From positions 36,166,611 to 36,230,610 of the forward strand of contig CM056582.1 in the NCBI GenBank assembly GCA_029721435.1: 64,000 nt of DNA, read 5' to 3'. Source of the DNA: Gymnothorax reevesii. Its lineage: Eukaryota > Chordata > Actinopteri > Anguilliformes > Muraenidae. The notes under the pieces are model-generated. The model was given only the letters and a program-made list of their open reading frames with translations. It did not search any database and had not been told where the DNA came from. A program made the position numbers and the translations under genes. The number at the start of each line of letters is the position of its first letter. Position 1 is the first letter of the stretch. Positions 31,577 through 42,339 of the stretch are shown here, piece by piece.

Positions 31577-32551
31577 TCAGTGCTCTCCCCTGGCACTGGA
31601 TGCACTGTCCCTTCGACCGAGGTTGAACCGGAATAATCCCATTGCATTGATTGAGGTTGCCAGGCTGTTGCGGAAGGAGGAACTGGAGAAGCAGTAGATA
31701 AGTGAGTCAAGGGCGCTGTTCAAGTAGGTAAACCCCAGGGACAAGCTGAAAAGCTGACTGAACAGCAGGTAGGCATCGCAATCATGGGGCCATAACCAGT
31801 AATAGGTGTGTCCGGTCACATAAATGACCACGCCCGGAAGGAAACACAGCGTGAAAACGGCCACAATTAGCAGCACCACCCACACAGCTCGTCGCACCTG
31901 CCTCCCCTGCCGCCTCTGGTCCAGCCTTGGTAACCTCAGTCGGCAGGTAATGCGTACGGTGCAGAAGACCAAAAGGAGGAACGGTAGGAAGAACTCAGCC
32001 ATGTACATGATGTAGTGCAGCCACATCCCAGCTGACAGCGTCCAGCTGGAGCTGAAGCTGCGGCAGAGGGTCTGGTTGCCATACTTCCACAGGAGCCGGT
32101 TCGACAGGAGAGGAATGCGCATCAGAACCACAGTCACCCACACCACACCTGCCACCAGGCCCGCCTGCCGGGCCGTCATCCGGTTGGTTCGGTGGTGTGG
32201 GTGGACAACCTTGAAGTAACGGTAGACTGCCACAATGGTCATGAAGCTGATGCTCGCTGAGCGATTGACTGATAACAGGAAGAGGCTTATGCGGCAAAGG
32301 CCATCTCCGAAGATCCAGTCCTCCCCGCGGAGCAGGGTATCGATGCGAAGAGGCAGAGCAGTGAGCAGCAGAAAATCTGCAACCATCAGGTTTAGCAAAA
32401 GGACGGGGTTGACCCTCCAGGCCTGAAGGTGGCAGAAAACCCATAGTGCCATAACGTTCCCGGGCAGTCCAAGCAGGAACTCCACTATCATTACTGGAGG
32501 CAGTACAGTAGCTACTAAGCCCTGTGGAGCCAGACAGGTCCTATTCCCCAT
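31577..32551 (-). CDS. Rhodopsin-class GPCR, hydroxycarboxylic acid receptor-like
   Basis: An intronless frame of 324 residues from the ATG at 32551. The frame is open further upstream, but its first codon there is TTG. Expected role: plasma-membrane receptor for small carboxylates or oxo-fatty acids coupling to Gi, from family knowledge. Seen: N-glycosylation site N3-R-T; GN32 in TM1; LMVADF with D59 in TM2; C86 and C163 for the extracellular disulfide; R97 in VNRSAS, aligning with the TM3 Arg that binds carboxylate in human HCAR2; HPHH after TM3; CFLP in TM6. Odd: the DRY motif reads YRY (110-112), and the TM7 NP/DPxxY motif reads DSLIY (282-286). The overall pattern is closest to HCAR1/2, with OXER1 or GPR31 as alternatives. 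No disabling mutation is seen. Confidence 0.85.
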   Translation of the reverse strand: MGNRTCLAPQGLVATVLPPVMIVEFLLGLPGNVMALWVFCHLQAWRVNPVLLLNLMVADFLLLTALPLRIDTLLRGEDWIFGDGLCRISLFLLSVNRSASISFMTIVAVYRYFKVVHPHHRTNRMTARQAGLVAGVVWVTVVLMRIPLLSNRLLWKYGNQTLCRSFSSSWTLSAGMWLHYIMYMAEFFLPFLLLVFCTVRITCRLRLPRLDQRRQGRQVRRAVWVVLLIVAVFTLCFLPGVVIYVTGHTYYWLWPHDCDAYLLFSQLFSLSLGFTYLNSALDSLIYCFSSSSFRNSLATSINAMGLFRFNLGRRDSASSARGEH

Positions 32552-33424
32552 GGTCAGCCAGCTGATTGTCACACTGGCTTTCCTCTCCAGATTAAGCAGA
32601 GTATAAAAGTGCCTCAAAGTTCTTGCTCAGAGATCTTCAATCTATGTTCCTTTTTTCCTTGTCCTTTTATGAAAGGTGCTGCATCAGAAGAAAGGAAAAT
32701 GTGAGTGGCACAGGATATTCACAATTAAATAAGGCTTATTTTTTGCCTTATTAAATTAAATATTTTATGGAAAACAGCTGATACTGATGTGATTTACTCC
32801 AGTTTAATTGCATGATAGCTTCTAGACTGTTCTTGCCAAGCAGTTTGGCACAGTCCTGGAAGGCATTCTTTCTTAGGAGTCTCCATTTCAGATCATCGAA
32901 TGGTCCCTGCCTCAGCCCCTCAGATTTGCCGGAAAAAATTCCGGTTGGTAATGTTCCAAATAGACCAAATCCAAAATTTCAGATCTCTTTTTAGTTTTCT
33001 CACCAAAAATATTCCTAAGTGGAGCAAAATGGACCCGTTTTTAGATGTTGTCTGAGTGACCATTTTCAAACTGGAATATCCCTAGAACTATTTGTTGCAG
33101 ACCCAAGAAATTTAGTGGGCTAAGAATCCTGGTCCAATATGTCACGGACGTAGACTTATAGCATTGTTGCTCAATTCAAATCTGAATGCTGGCCCTCTGG
33201 ATTTCTTGAAAAAATCAACTGTACGAAATCTGGATGGGTCTTAAAATGTGCATAGAAACCTCAGTTTTTAATGTAAGAACTTCCAATTTTGCAGAGAGTC
33301 TGACATGAACCATGTCTATGACACCTTGTGATATCAGGTCACAGAGTCTGATGGTTGCTGAGATACTAAAATCCAAATATTGGTAATATCACCCACCACA
33401 TAGAATTTTTTCAGGCAAAGCTTG
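32552..33424. other. Upstream region of the receptor gene; unassigned
   Basis: No coding domain. A 5' untranslated exon and promoter of the receptor may lie here, but I see no clear minus-strand TATA box. From about 32880 the sequence resembles interspersed repeat DNA of unknown type. Confidence 0.3.
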
Positions 33425-34570
33425 GAAAACAGCTATAATTACACCAGTTTTCAAATCTAGAGGACCCAATGGCTGGAAGCAACTACAGACCAATCAGCAT
33501 TTTACCAGCTTTGTCAAAAGTTGCTGAAAAATTGATCTCTGAACAGATTATCTCACATTTAAATACATCTCCATTCTCATTGCATCCTCTACGTTTGGTT
33601 TTCGCGGGCAGCATTCAATCGAAACGGCAAATTGTTTTCAACTACAAAATATCAAAGCTAAATTGGACAAGGGAGGAGTAGTGGGAGCTGACAACCTTGA
33701 TCTAAAAAAAGCATTAAATACTATCAATCACGACATTTTAAGTGCAAAATTATCTAAATTTAATTTGTCTACCCATTTTTGAAAGTGGATTAAATAGTAT
33801 CTTGCTGATAGAAAGCAATGTGTCCTGTAGGTGGTAAAACTTAACAGATAGTCAGTAATTCTGTTAGTGTTCCACAAGGCTCTACATTGGGCCCCTTGTT
33901 GTTCAGCTAGTATATAAAAATAACCTTCCTGAAGCTTGTCCCTCTTCAGTTATGTGTCAGATGTATGCAGACGGCACAATCATTTATCAAAATTTTTAAA
34001 ATAAGGAAGATGCTGCAGATTCTTTGTCAGCTGCAATCATCAATATTTCCACATGGTAGGCAAGTTCATGTTAACTCAACATCTCAACAGTAGTAAATCT
34101 GTATGTATGTTTTTTTCAAAGTCTGCAAATAAAGAACCCGAGCCTGTCGTCACAGTGGCTGGAAGAAAATTAATAGTTGTGAGTGAGTATAAATACCGAA
34201 GCATATTAATAGACTCACAACTCACATATTAAAATCAAATAAAAAATGTTGTGAAAAAATTTAATGTTGTTAAATTCAATTTGGTTAACTTTAGACATAT
34301 TAGAAATTATTTAACAACAGAAGCTTCCAAACTGTATTTACATACTATGATTCTCTCACATTTAAACTACTGCCTTTGTAGCTGGACACACAACCAAAAC
34401 CACATTACAACCAGTGGAGCGACTTGAGAAGTAGGCTTTGAAAATCCTGGACAAATAATCAAAATCTTATCGCCACTGAAAGATTTTAGCAAAATATGGT
34501 TTTTTAAACTGGGAAAACATGATCAAATTTGCTGACATTTTATTAGTATGTAAGATCTTTCATGGCTTGT
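33425..34570 (+). pseudogene. Decayed CR1/L2/Rex1-type LINE reverse transcriptase
   Basis: Plus-strand fragments in shifting frames: AWKTAIITPVFKS, NYRPISILPALSKVAEKLI (from about 33481), VPQGSTLGPLLF (about 33868), MYADGTI (about 33960, the YADD position with the second Asp changed to Gly), and later C-terminal pieces to LLVCKIFHGLSPKG near 34570. The order is that of a LINE RT. Many stops and shifts make it an old fossil. It resembles the LINE at 24698-27267 more than the intact one at 9616. Confidence 0.75.
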
Positions 34571-34579
34571 CCCCCAAGG

Positions 34580-34812
34580 GCATATTGAGATGGCTGCTGT
34601 GGCGGCCATATTAGATATCGCACGAGGTTGGTTTTCGAAAGGAACCTTCCTCTGGCCACTCCCAATACGCCATTAAGAAATGGCATCAATCCGACGAGGG
34701 ATTCTATAGTCATCCCACGGAAACAAAAAGTTAACGGACCACGGACGGATGACGGACGGACATGGTGTCGACATAATGCCCCCTTTCCTCTTTGGAGAGC
34801 GGGGGCATAAAA
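34580..34812. repeat. Repeat ending in a terminal hairpin
   Basis: Contains ACGGACGGATGACGGACGGAC followed by a hairpin, ATGCCCCC (34776-34783) pairing with GGGGGCAT (34801-34808), and then an A-run. Non-coding. The same design (GGAC-rich motif, hairpin, A-run) is seen at 3369-3850 and 38150-38270. Confidence 0.5.
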
Positions 34813-35490
34813 ACCACCAATTAAAATAAGCCCACTGCTACCATGCAGTGTGGCAAGCATTATATCAGCTGTAACTCTTTGGGATAGCAGCAAAGCCCAT
34901 AACCTTTGCTGCTATCCTAAAAGTGACAAAGTAATGTGCATAATTATATGCCGAATTATATCATAAAAATAAAGTGAAAAAATAAAATGAAATAATTTGA
35001 CATTAAATGAGGTACATCATGTAATTTTATGTGATTTCACAGATGTAACGTTATGCTTTCATTTTATGTTTTCTGTTGTGTTCTGGCATTTAAAAAAAAC
35101 AGCATTTATGGTTTTAACAGTTTCATGTTCCTAGTTTCATAGTTCATAGTTCATGTCACAGTTTTAACAGTTTCTTAGATCAGGATCAAGTATTTCATAA
35201 TTCATGTTCATTGTCCATGTTTTTACTTTTCCATGTTTTTGTTTTTGCCAGGTCTGCCAAGCCACTCCACCGCTTGTCTGTGTTCCACCCCGTGCCTTCG
35301 TTGTTGCACTTTTCAGAGCTCTGGTTGGCTTTGGTATTTCCCTTTCCTTCTGTGCTGTGCTGGATTCGGGGCTGCCTAAGCTTAATTGACAATTAACTGT
35401 TTTTAAGTTACTAACATTTACTAACACTCACTGGGTGGTGCAATTCTTAGATAGGCACATTACTAATATTACTCATTTAGACAGGGAGTT
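34813..35490. other. AT-rich unassigned DNA
   Basis: The part from about 35180 resembles, weakly, the T-rich CCATGTTTT stretches of the 1.2-kb LTR family. No gene seen. Confidence 0.3.
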
Positions 35491-36091
35491 TGTTGTCATG
35501 ATTCCTGCTTTGCTATTTCAAGATCTTGCTGTGCTTTTCTGTCCTGAACATTCATGCTGCTTTCAAACTGCATGCTTAATTGGTACTTAAGCTGAGCACG
35601 CTCATTCTCTTAATGAGCAAGTCTTGTCCACCAATCTTTGTCCATGTCATGATCTTGCCATGCCTCTTGTTCTCCTTCTCCAGGTGTTGCCCCTCATGTC
35701 TTGATTTCTTCGCCTTTATCAGGATGCGGTGGAAGTTGGCTGGCACACAGTGTCTCAAGTTTGTTCCAAGTTCATGGTCCCTAGTTCTTGCTCAAGCTCA
35801 TGGTCAAGTCTTGCTTTTCGTAACCATAGTTTTTTGTATATAGCATTCTGTTTTCTTATCATAGATATCTTTAGTCTTTTATTTCTTGGATTTCTGTCTG
35901 GAGTTTCCAGTGGCCTTTTGTTTTGCTGTTTTTTGATCTTTTCGTTCCTAGCTCTGTGAAGCTCTCTTTAGTTTGTTTTTGCAACCCCTTGGGCGAAGTT
36001 TTTTGTCGGCCCTCATGCCAGTTTTGTTTTATTTTCAATAAAAACCTAATTCCTCCATACTCGCACCTGGTGTCTACCTGGTCCCGTATCA
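35491..36091 (+). repeat. Candidate solo LTR, 0.6 kb
   Basis: Begins TGTTGTCATGATTCC, contains CAATAAAAACC near the 3' end and finishes CCCGTATCA. The composition resembles the longer LTR family, but the flanking 5-mers (GAGTT and GTTTT) do not match well. The boundaries are a guess. Confidence 0.3.
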
Positions 36092-38149
36092 GTTTTCATT
36101 CTTATTTTTCAGATTTCTTATATCTGTGTTATTGGTCTCTATTTGCATCCGTTTGTTTTCTGCTGCGTGTGCAATGGCATTACGACCGTAAATTTTTGAC
36201 ATTATTCGCCACTTGTGACATCAAAACCTAATTTGTGTGCACGTATGTGGAAGAATCGATTGAGCTCCAGTTAAGAAGGCAGTTAAGAAGGGCTCTAAGC
36301 ACGCATCTGGAAAACACTCTGATCTTTAGGCTCCTTCTTAGCTGAACTCTTCTTTGGAGCCTTCTTAACTCCTTAAGAATGCTCTTCACTGGGAAACGAG
36401 GCCATTCACATTCAATCATGCATCAAGTCTCTTGAGAATAATTACCTTATTCAGTTGACAAAGTAATGTGGAGGAAAGGACAGTTCTAAAGTGACCGCGA
36501 AAGAATCTAAACTTTCTCTTATAATTTAAAGGCATATTTCCTAATTTGTGCTCCTGTCAAGAATCAACAGTTGGGTTCAGGATAAATAATGAAGTTTTTC
36601 AACATATGCCCATTAACCATATTACAAAGGTATAATGGTGAAATGACCGTAGTATTCAATACAAATCTATTGTTAAATTATCAAGCTACTGTACAAAAAA
36701 ATAAATAAATCATTAACACAAATGGACATACAGTGGGCTCCCGAACTTTGACACCCTGCACTGGAAATGTGATAAGAATAACAAATAATGACATTAAACA
36801 ATGCCAACGTAAGAAATACTGTACTTCACTCATGTTTCCATGGAACCAAACATATTTAATCCCAAATTTTTTGGAATTTAGTTTCTTCTGAATTAAAGTT
36901 TTGCAATTAAAGGAACTGTGTCAAGATTGCTGCGCATGCTCAGAACTTACATCCTAATACAGTGAATGTGCTTGACTGCAAGTCATAATCTGATTACATC
37001 CTTGCCGATCTGTCTTCATTTTGGATTTTATATATTTATTTTAGTTACTCAGGCATTATGCTTTTTAAATTAAGGAGTTTTCCATGGAAATTCAAAGATT
37101 CAAAAGGGCTATTTTAGCACTTCAGCCAAAGGGAATGAAGAATGTAAGCTGGTTTGCCATTGCCTATGAACATTATGGAAGAAGAAGACCTACAAGAAGA
37201 ATATCGATCATAGTGGTTTAAAAAATTCTGTACACTAGATCCAAAAAATTCAGCTAACTGACAGCTACTGGCCAGATATGGGGAAAGTGCAATTTGCAAT
37301 TTCAGAAGCGGAAGAACTGTCTTCTGGCTGTTCGTATTGCGTTCTTCGCTTCTTGGAAGTACTCCTGCCTCATTGAATGTATACGGAGAAGATGTATTCC
37401 AGAAGTGAACTCTGACAGGAGGACACAAATCGCACAAGCCTATGCTTTCAGTGAATAATTGAAGCCTACTCCAAAGCCAATTCAAAGATTGTTTTAAACT
37501 ATGATTTGTCCATTATTTATCGGTTTGGTCTGCTAATATAGCACATTTATTTATTTTAATTGGTTTAACGTTAAGTTACCTGGTATAGGTCATCCATAAT
37601 TGTCGACATTTTTAAAAGCGTACAAACTGCATGCTGGTGAAGGGGGTGACTGAGTCACTTATGCTTTTTCAAAAGATAGTCAATGGAATTTATCATCAAA
37701 GCTTATCTCAATCATAAGAGGCTGGACCCTGTAAAGAACACAAAACAACTCTGGCAAAAACAGTTTATTAGTTGGGGCACGTTATATCAGATATTGTGCG
37801 TAGTGTTTGAACAAGCCATGGGAAAAAATGAAGAAACTCCTAAGTGTATAATGGTACACTGAATGCCTTCTTCAAACCAGTAAAAATGTAAGAATACTTT
37901 ACCTGTTTCATCATAGCTCATGGAGATGCTGAATAAATACTGTAGCTTTGAACACCTGAGAAAGAAAAAGCATGAGAAATCCAGAACTAGAGATTGTTTT
38001 TAAGGCAAAAAAAACAAAAAAAACAAATGTCTCCCCTCACTGATGTTCACAGACATTTAGGAAGAAACTGGAAAAAGTTCATTCCCTCAAAATGGCAAAA
38101 AGGAAATCTGCTTGAGCTGATGCAAATATGTCCAAATTTTCATGGAAAT
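36092..38149. other. No gene recognised
   Basis: Around 36260-36390 there is imperfect inverted symmetry (CAGTTAAGAAGG and CCTTCTTAACTCC) that may be a decayed foldback. The open frame at 37114-37485 has no known domain. The rest is AT-rich and unassigned. Confidence 0.3.
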
Positions 38150-38270
38150 ATGTGAAACGGTTTCTGACTTATGGTTAGCAAATGGTGGGAATGCCAATGC
38201 AGACACGCATGCACACGGGAAACCGGACAAACACAATATGTCCCCTCTGCCTTTGGGGGGAAGACATAAT
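38150..38270. repeat. Repeat ending in a terminal hairpin
   Basis: ACCGGACAAACACAA is followed by TATGTCCCC pairing with GGGGGGAAGACATA (about 38237-38267), a hairpin with a small bulge. Non-coding. It parallels the hairpin-ended repeats at 3369-3850 and 34580-34812. Confidence 0.4.
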
Positions 38271-38799
38271 CATTATCTCCTTTTGGTGCTTCTCATGGTG
38301 AAGTCTAGCTTAACGCACTTGAAACTGAAAAAGATCAATACTCATCACACTTCAATTATTTTTTGTAAATGTATTTTCCTTCTCTTATTCAACATAACAT
38401 AACACGGTGAACAAAATACACAGGTACACAAATACATACTTACAGACATCCACACATACATACCAGAAAAGGCTAAATTAATCGAAAAGTTAACATAAAT
38501 ACACAAATATTCATACTAACAAAGAAGTTTACATTTTAGTCACAGTCTATAGCCAGTTGACACTGTAGTTCAGTCTGAATAAAATTCAGTTATGAAAGAC
38601 TGTACAGCTTAGGATTTCATATATGTCAGGAATGGTTACCATGTCTAATAAATTTACCTGTAGAAGCACCTAGCGCACATTTTATTTTCTCCAGGTGCTA
38701 AACCTCATAAGTTCTCCAATCCTCTTAGCGTGTATGGGAGATGCCTCCTGCTTTGAATCCATGAGTATAAGCAATGAAAGAGGGAAAAGGAATGACATC
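38271..38799. other. Unassigned DNA left of the BEL element
   Basis: AT-rich. It may be the remaining 3' end of the L1-type LINE found at 47540-56765, which the BEL element would have separated, but no diagnostic sequence is readable. Confidence 0.3.
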
Positions 38800-38823
38800 T
38801 GTACAGGCAATAAACGAAGTTGG

Positions 38824-39480
38824 CCGGAAAAAGGTGATATGTTCCCTCTGGGTTGGAGGAGAGTTCTTGCCTCAAGTGGAGGAGTTCAAGTATCTTGGGG
38901 TCTTGTTCACGAGTGAGGGAAGGATGGAGCGTGAGATCGACAGACGGATCGGTGCAGCGGCAGCAGTAATGCGGTCGTTGTACCGATCTGTCGTGGTGAA
39001 GAAGGAGCTGAGCCGAAAGGCAAAGCTCTCGATTTACCAGTCAATCTACGTTCCTACCCTCACCTATGGCCATGAACTCTGGGTCATGACCGAAAGAACG
39101 AGATCTCGGGTACAAGCGGCTGAAATGGGTTTCCTCCGCAGGGTGGCGGGCCGCTCCCTTAGAGATAGGGTGAGGAGCTCTGTCACCCGGGAGGAGCTCA
39201 GAGTAGAGCCGCTGCTCCTCCACGTCGAGAGGGGCCAGCTGAGGTGGCTCGGGCATCTTTATCGGATGCCCCCTGGACGCCTTCCTGGGAAGGTGTTCCG
39301 GGCATGCCCCACCGGGAGGAGGCCTCGGGGAAGACCCAGGACACGCTGGAGGGACTATGTCTCTCGGCTGGCCTGGGAACGCCTCGGGATACCCCCGGAA
39401 GAACTGGAGGAAGTGTCCGGGGAGAGGGAAGTCTGGGCATCCCTACTTAGACTGCTGCTCCCGCGACCCGGCCCCGGATA
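38824..39480 (+). pseudogene. LINE C-terminal region (RTE/Rex3-like)
   Basis: Open for about 218 codons from the insertion point: GRKKVICSLWVGGEFL, FKYLGVLFTSEG (the segment behind the RT), LSIYQSIYVPTLTYGHELWV, RWLGHLYRMP, RRPRGRPRTRWRDYV, and a C-terminus rich in Arg, Leu and Pro. RT motifs A-C are absent because of truncation. The frame is intact up to its stop, which suggests a young insertion. Confidence 0.8.
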
Positions 39481-39511
39481 AGCGGTTGAAAATGGATGGA
39501 TGGATGGATGG
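38824..39511 (+). mobile_element. 5'-truncated RTE-type (Rex3-like) LINE
   Basis: Inserted in the LTR sequence between GAAGTTGG and CGTTACC. It ends with GGATAAGCGGTTGAAAATGG and four or five GATG units. A (GATG)n tail is described for the fish LINE Rex3. Only the 3' 0.7 kb is present. Confidence 0.75.
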
Positions 39512-40155
39512 CGTTACCTGGAGGCTCTGGGTTTGATAAGCTGACTCGTTCTTGTTCGTATTGCAGTCCAGACTTTGTAAAACAGAGATCCGATTGGGTG
39601 GAATAATGATGATAAACGTATTAATTAAACAAAACGGATGTAGAAAAACAACAGCTCCCATAGCTTAAACTTACAAATGAACGAAAACCCTCCAATAGGG
39701 ATCAATGAAAATTGTCATTGAAACAAAACAAAACGAAACAATGCAATTTAGAAAACGAAACAATACGATTTAGAAAACGGTCAAAACTTTTAGCACTCTT
39801 ACCCGAGCCTGCCTGTGCACACACTGACTGCCACGTTTATAGGGAAGGGAATGAGGAAACCTGGGAAAAAGGGGTGTGTACTCCGACAGGGCCCAGGTAG
39901 GCTATCCAATTAACCATAATATGGAATCCTAATCTAAACCAAACTTTTATTATGACATAACAGGGTTAAATAAACTTAGGTCAAAACATACACCATAAAT
40001 AATAAACTTAGAATTTGGCACCTACAGCATCTGAGTAATGTTTAGGAAGAAGCGTATCCTCTGGTACTACTCCAGAAATTGCAATCAAAGCTGACAGGGT
40101 GAATTTGACTCTAAAAACCTCTGAGAATGTATCAAACACAGATGTCCAGTAACTA

Positions 40156-40257
40156 CACTGAACAAAAATAGAAATGCACCACCAGATGTTTTGTGAATTT
40201 TATTACATATGGGATAATGTGAACCTCAGCAAATTCTACGACATGATAAAGACATCT
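40156..40257. repeat. Tc1-like terminal fragment next to the left LTR
   Basis: CACTGAACAAAAATAGAAATGC and the next about 80 bp match the left end of the complete Tc1-like element at 46044-46143, ending in GACATCT. TA precedes it. It directly abuts the broken BEL pol. Confidence 0.75.
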
Positions 40258-42336
40258 TTAGGATCCAAGCGACTGACCTTTTCGGTCTGTACCAGTCGGA
40301 GTAGTGGGAGATGAGTTAGTTGACTGTATCCTCTTCTGCAGACAATGAATTCACTATTGCTGATCTACTGACTTCTGGATCCTCTGCAGTAAGAGTATTG
40401 TCCAGCATGTCTGGCCAGATACTCTCTGGCTGCCTTATGAAGTCAGGTCCTGCAATCCATGATGGATTTTGAAGAAACATGTTTGCTGAAGCACCTCTGG
40501 ATGCACTGTCGGCTGGATTCAGTGTCGTGTTCACGTATCTCCATTGTGACGCTTCTGAAACTGCTCTGATGGCTGTGACTCTGTTGTCAACAAAGGTATG
40601 AAATCGAGTAGTCTCGTTGTTTATGTATTTTAGCACTGATGTGCTATCCGTCCAGAATACAGAGCGCTCCAGCGGGACTTCTAACTCCAGTTCTGCCCGC
40701 ATCATTCTGTCCACACGAGCGGCCACTGTGGCGGCAGTTAACTCAATTCTTGGTATGGTGACTGGTTTCAATGGAGCAACTCTGGCCTTACAAATGATGA
40801 AGGCACAGTGAACTTGGTGATCAGTGTCCTCCAGCACTAGGTAGGTAACGGTACCATAACCAGTTTCCCAGGCAAACAAGGGGGCTCAATGCATCTCTGG
40901 ATCTCATAGCCAGACAGCTGGTCAAGGTCCCTCAACCAATTGTGCCATTTCTGTGTGAGGGTCTCAGGAATATTTTCATCCCAGCTGAACTTCAACCTGC
41001 TCAGCTCTTGCAAAATCTGTTTTGCAGGGAGAATGATAGGAGCCAGGACTCCCAAGGGGTCGTAGACCGAGCTTACCATTAAAAGTATACCACGTCTGGT
41101 AAGTGGGCGGTCTTGGAGGACCATCTTGAGCTGAAGTGAGTCAGATTCAGTGCACCATTGGATTCCAAGTGCCCTTTCGACGGGTAATACATCCTGGTTC
41201 AAGTCGAGATCCTTTACCTCATTGCCTCAATCCCTGAGGAAAAATGAGCCAATGACAACCCGACTGTTGCTGACCCATTTGTTCAGCTTGAAACCTCCTA
41301 TAGCACACAAGGCAGAGAGGTCCTGAACGAGTGCCAGAGCCTGTTCTTCAGTTGCCACAGACTTCAAACAGTCGTCCACATAAAAGTTTTGCAGCACAGT
41401 GTGTGCGACTTCAGGTGCAAAATCCTATCCATGGTCCTTGGCACATTGCTTGAGGGTATAGTTGGCGCAGCTTGGAGAAGATGTTGCTCCAAATATGTGT
41501 ACTGTCATCTTGTACTCCTCAAGCTCAGCATCTAGATTTCCATTTGGCCACCATAGGAACTTCATAAGGTCTGAATCTTTGTCAGGAACTTCAACTTAGT
41601 AGAACATGGCCTCCACATCTGTTATGAAGGCCACTGGCTCTTGCCGGAATCTAGTCAAGACACCTATGAGACTGTTTGTCAGATCTGGGCCTTGTAGCAG
41701 CTGAGCATTCAATGAAGTCCCTTGGTAAGACGCACCACAGTCGAATACCACCCTTAGCCTATGTTTCTTGGGGTGGTAGACTCCATGATGCGGTATATAC
41801 CATGTTCTTTTGTCACCAGACTGAGAGTTCGATTCCACCTTGGTAGCACAGCCCTTGTCGAAAATGTCTGTCATGAACTTGACATAGTCATGTGGAACAG
41901 AGGCGACTTGGCAAGTTTCCTTTTCAGGCTGAGGGCGCGCTGTTCTGCCACCTGGCGATTGTTGGGGAACTCTGCTTCCACTGCTCTCAGTGGCAGTCCT
42001 ATGGTTTAGTGACCATCTACCCATTTGGCTGACTGGGACACACGCTCCATGAAGACATGATCCTCTCTAGACATTTCACGTCTCTCCTCATGCTGCCGTT
42101 CAGGGAAGTCATGCATAGTTTGCTGCTGCAAAAGCTCATCCAATCGAGCAACTGAGATACAGTGCGCCCCTATTGTTGGCTGCCTACCGGGGGAGCTAGA
42201 ACCTTTATTTAGAGGTCCATTGATGGTCTAGCCCAGAATTGTTTTAACGGTATAGGGACCGTCTCCTTGGCTGTTGACAACCATCCATGGTTCCATGGCC
42301 TTAGGTATATTGGACCCAATCAACAGGCCTATGCTG
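40258..42336 (-). pseudogene. BEL/Pao pol: RT and RNase H region, broken
   Basis: From high to low coordinates: VVFDCGASYQGTSLNAQLLQ and FRQEPVAFITDVEAMFY (RT, about 41590-41770), the catalytic YVDD at about 41380-41392, ALGIQWCTESDSLQL and SSVYDPLGVLAPI (about 41040-41180), then the Pao-type RNase H with IPRIELTAATVAARV, VFWTDSTSVLKYI and NPADSASRG (40400-40790). A TAA follows EEDTVN at 40316-40318, and the frame continues as DWYRPKRSVAWIL before the sequence breaks off. Several stops and frame changes separate the open pieces. The zinc-finger and catalytic parts of integrase are absent. Confidence 0.8.
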
Positions 42337-42339
42337 GCA

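Larger units (their letters stand above)
38800..40155 (-). repeat. 3' LTR of the BEL/Pao element, split by a LINE
   Basis: TGTACAGGCAATAAACGAAG at 38800 matches 45364. The LTR is interrupted at 38824-39511 and resumes with CGTTACCTGGAGG to GATGTCCAGTAAC. A 21-bp unit (GAAACAATGCAATTTAGAAA-like) is present twice here and three times in the other LTR. Confidence 0.8.

Noticed and set aside
31995..32444. Minus-strand frame of 149 codons, Pro/Ser rich
   Set aside because: It is a shifted reading of the receptor gene, whose own frame shows all GPCR motifs.
37114..37485. 123-codon minus-strand frame
   Set aside because: No domain, repeat or neighbour context. Likely chance.
39041..39450. GC-rich open frames antisense to the RTE-type LINE
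   Set aside because: Shadows of the LINE frame, which has clear C-terminal RT-region similarity.
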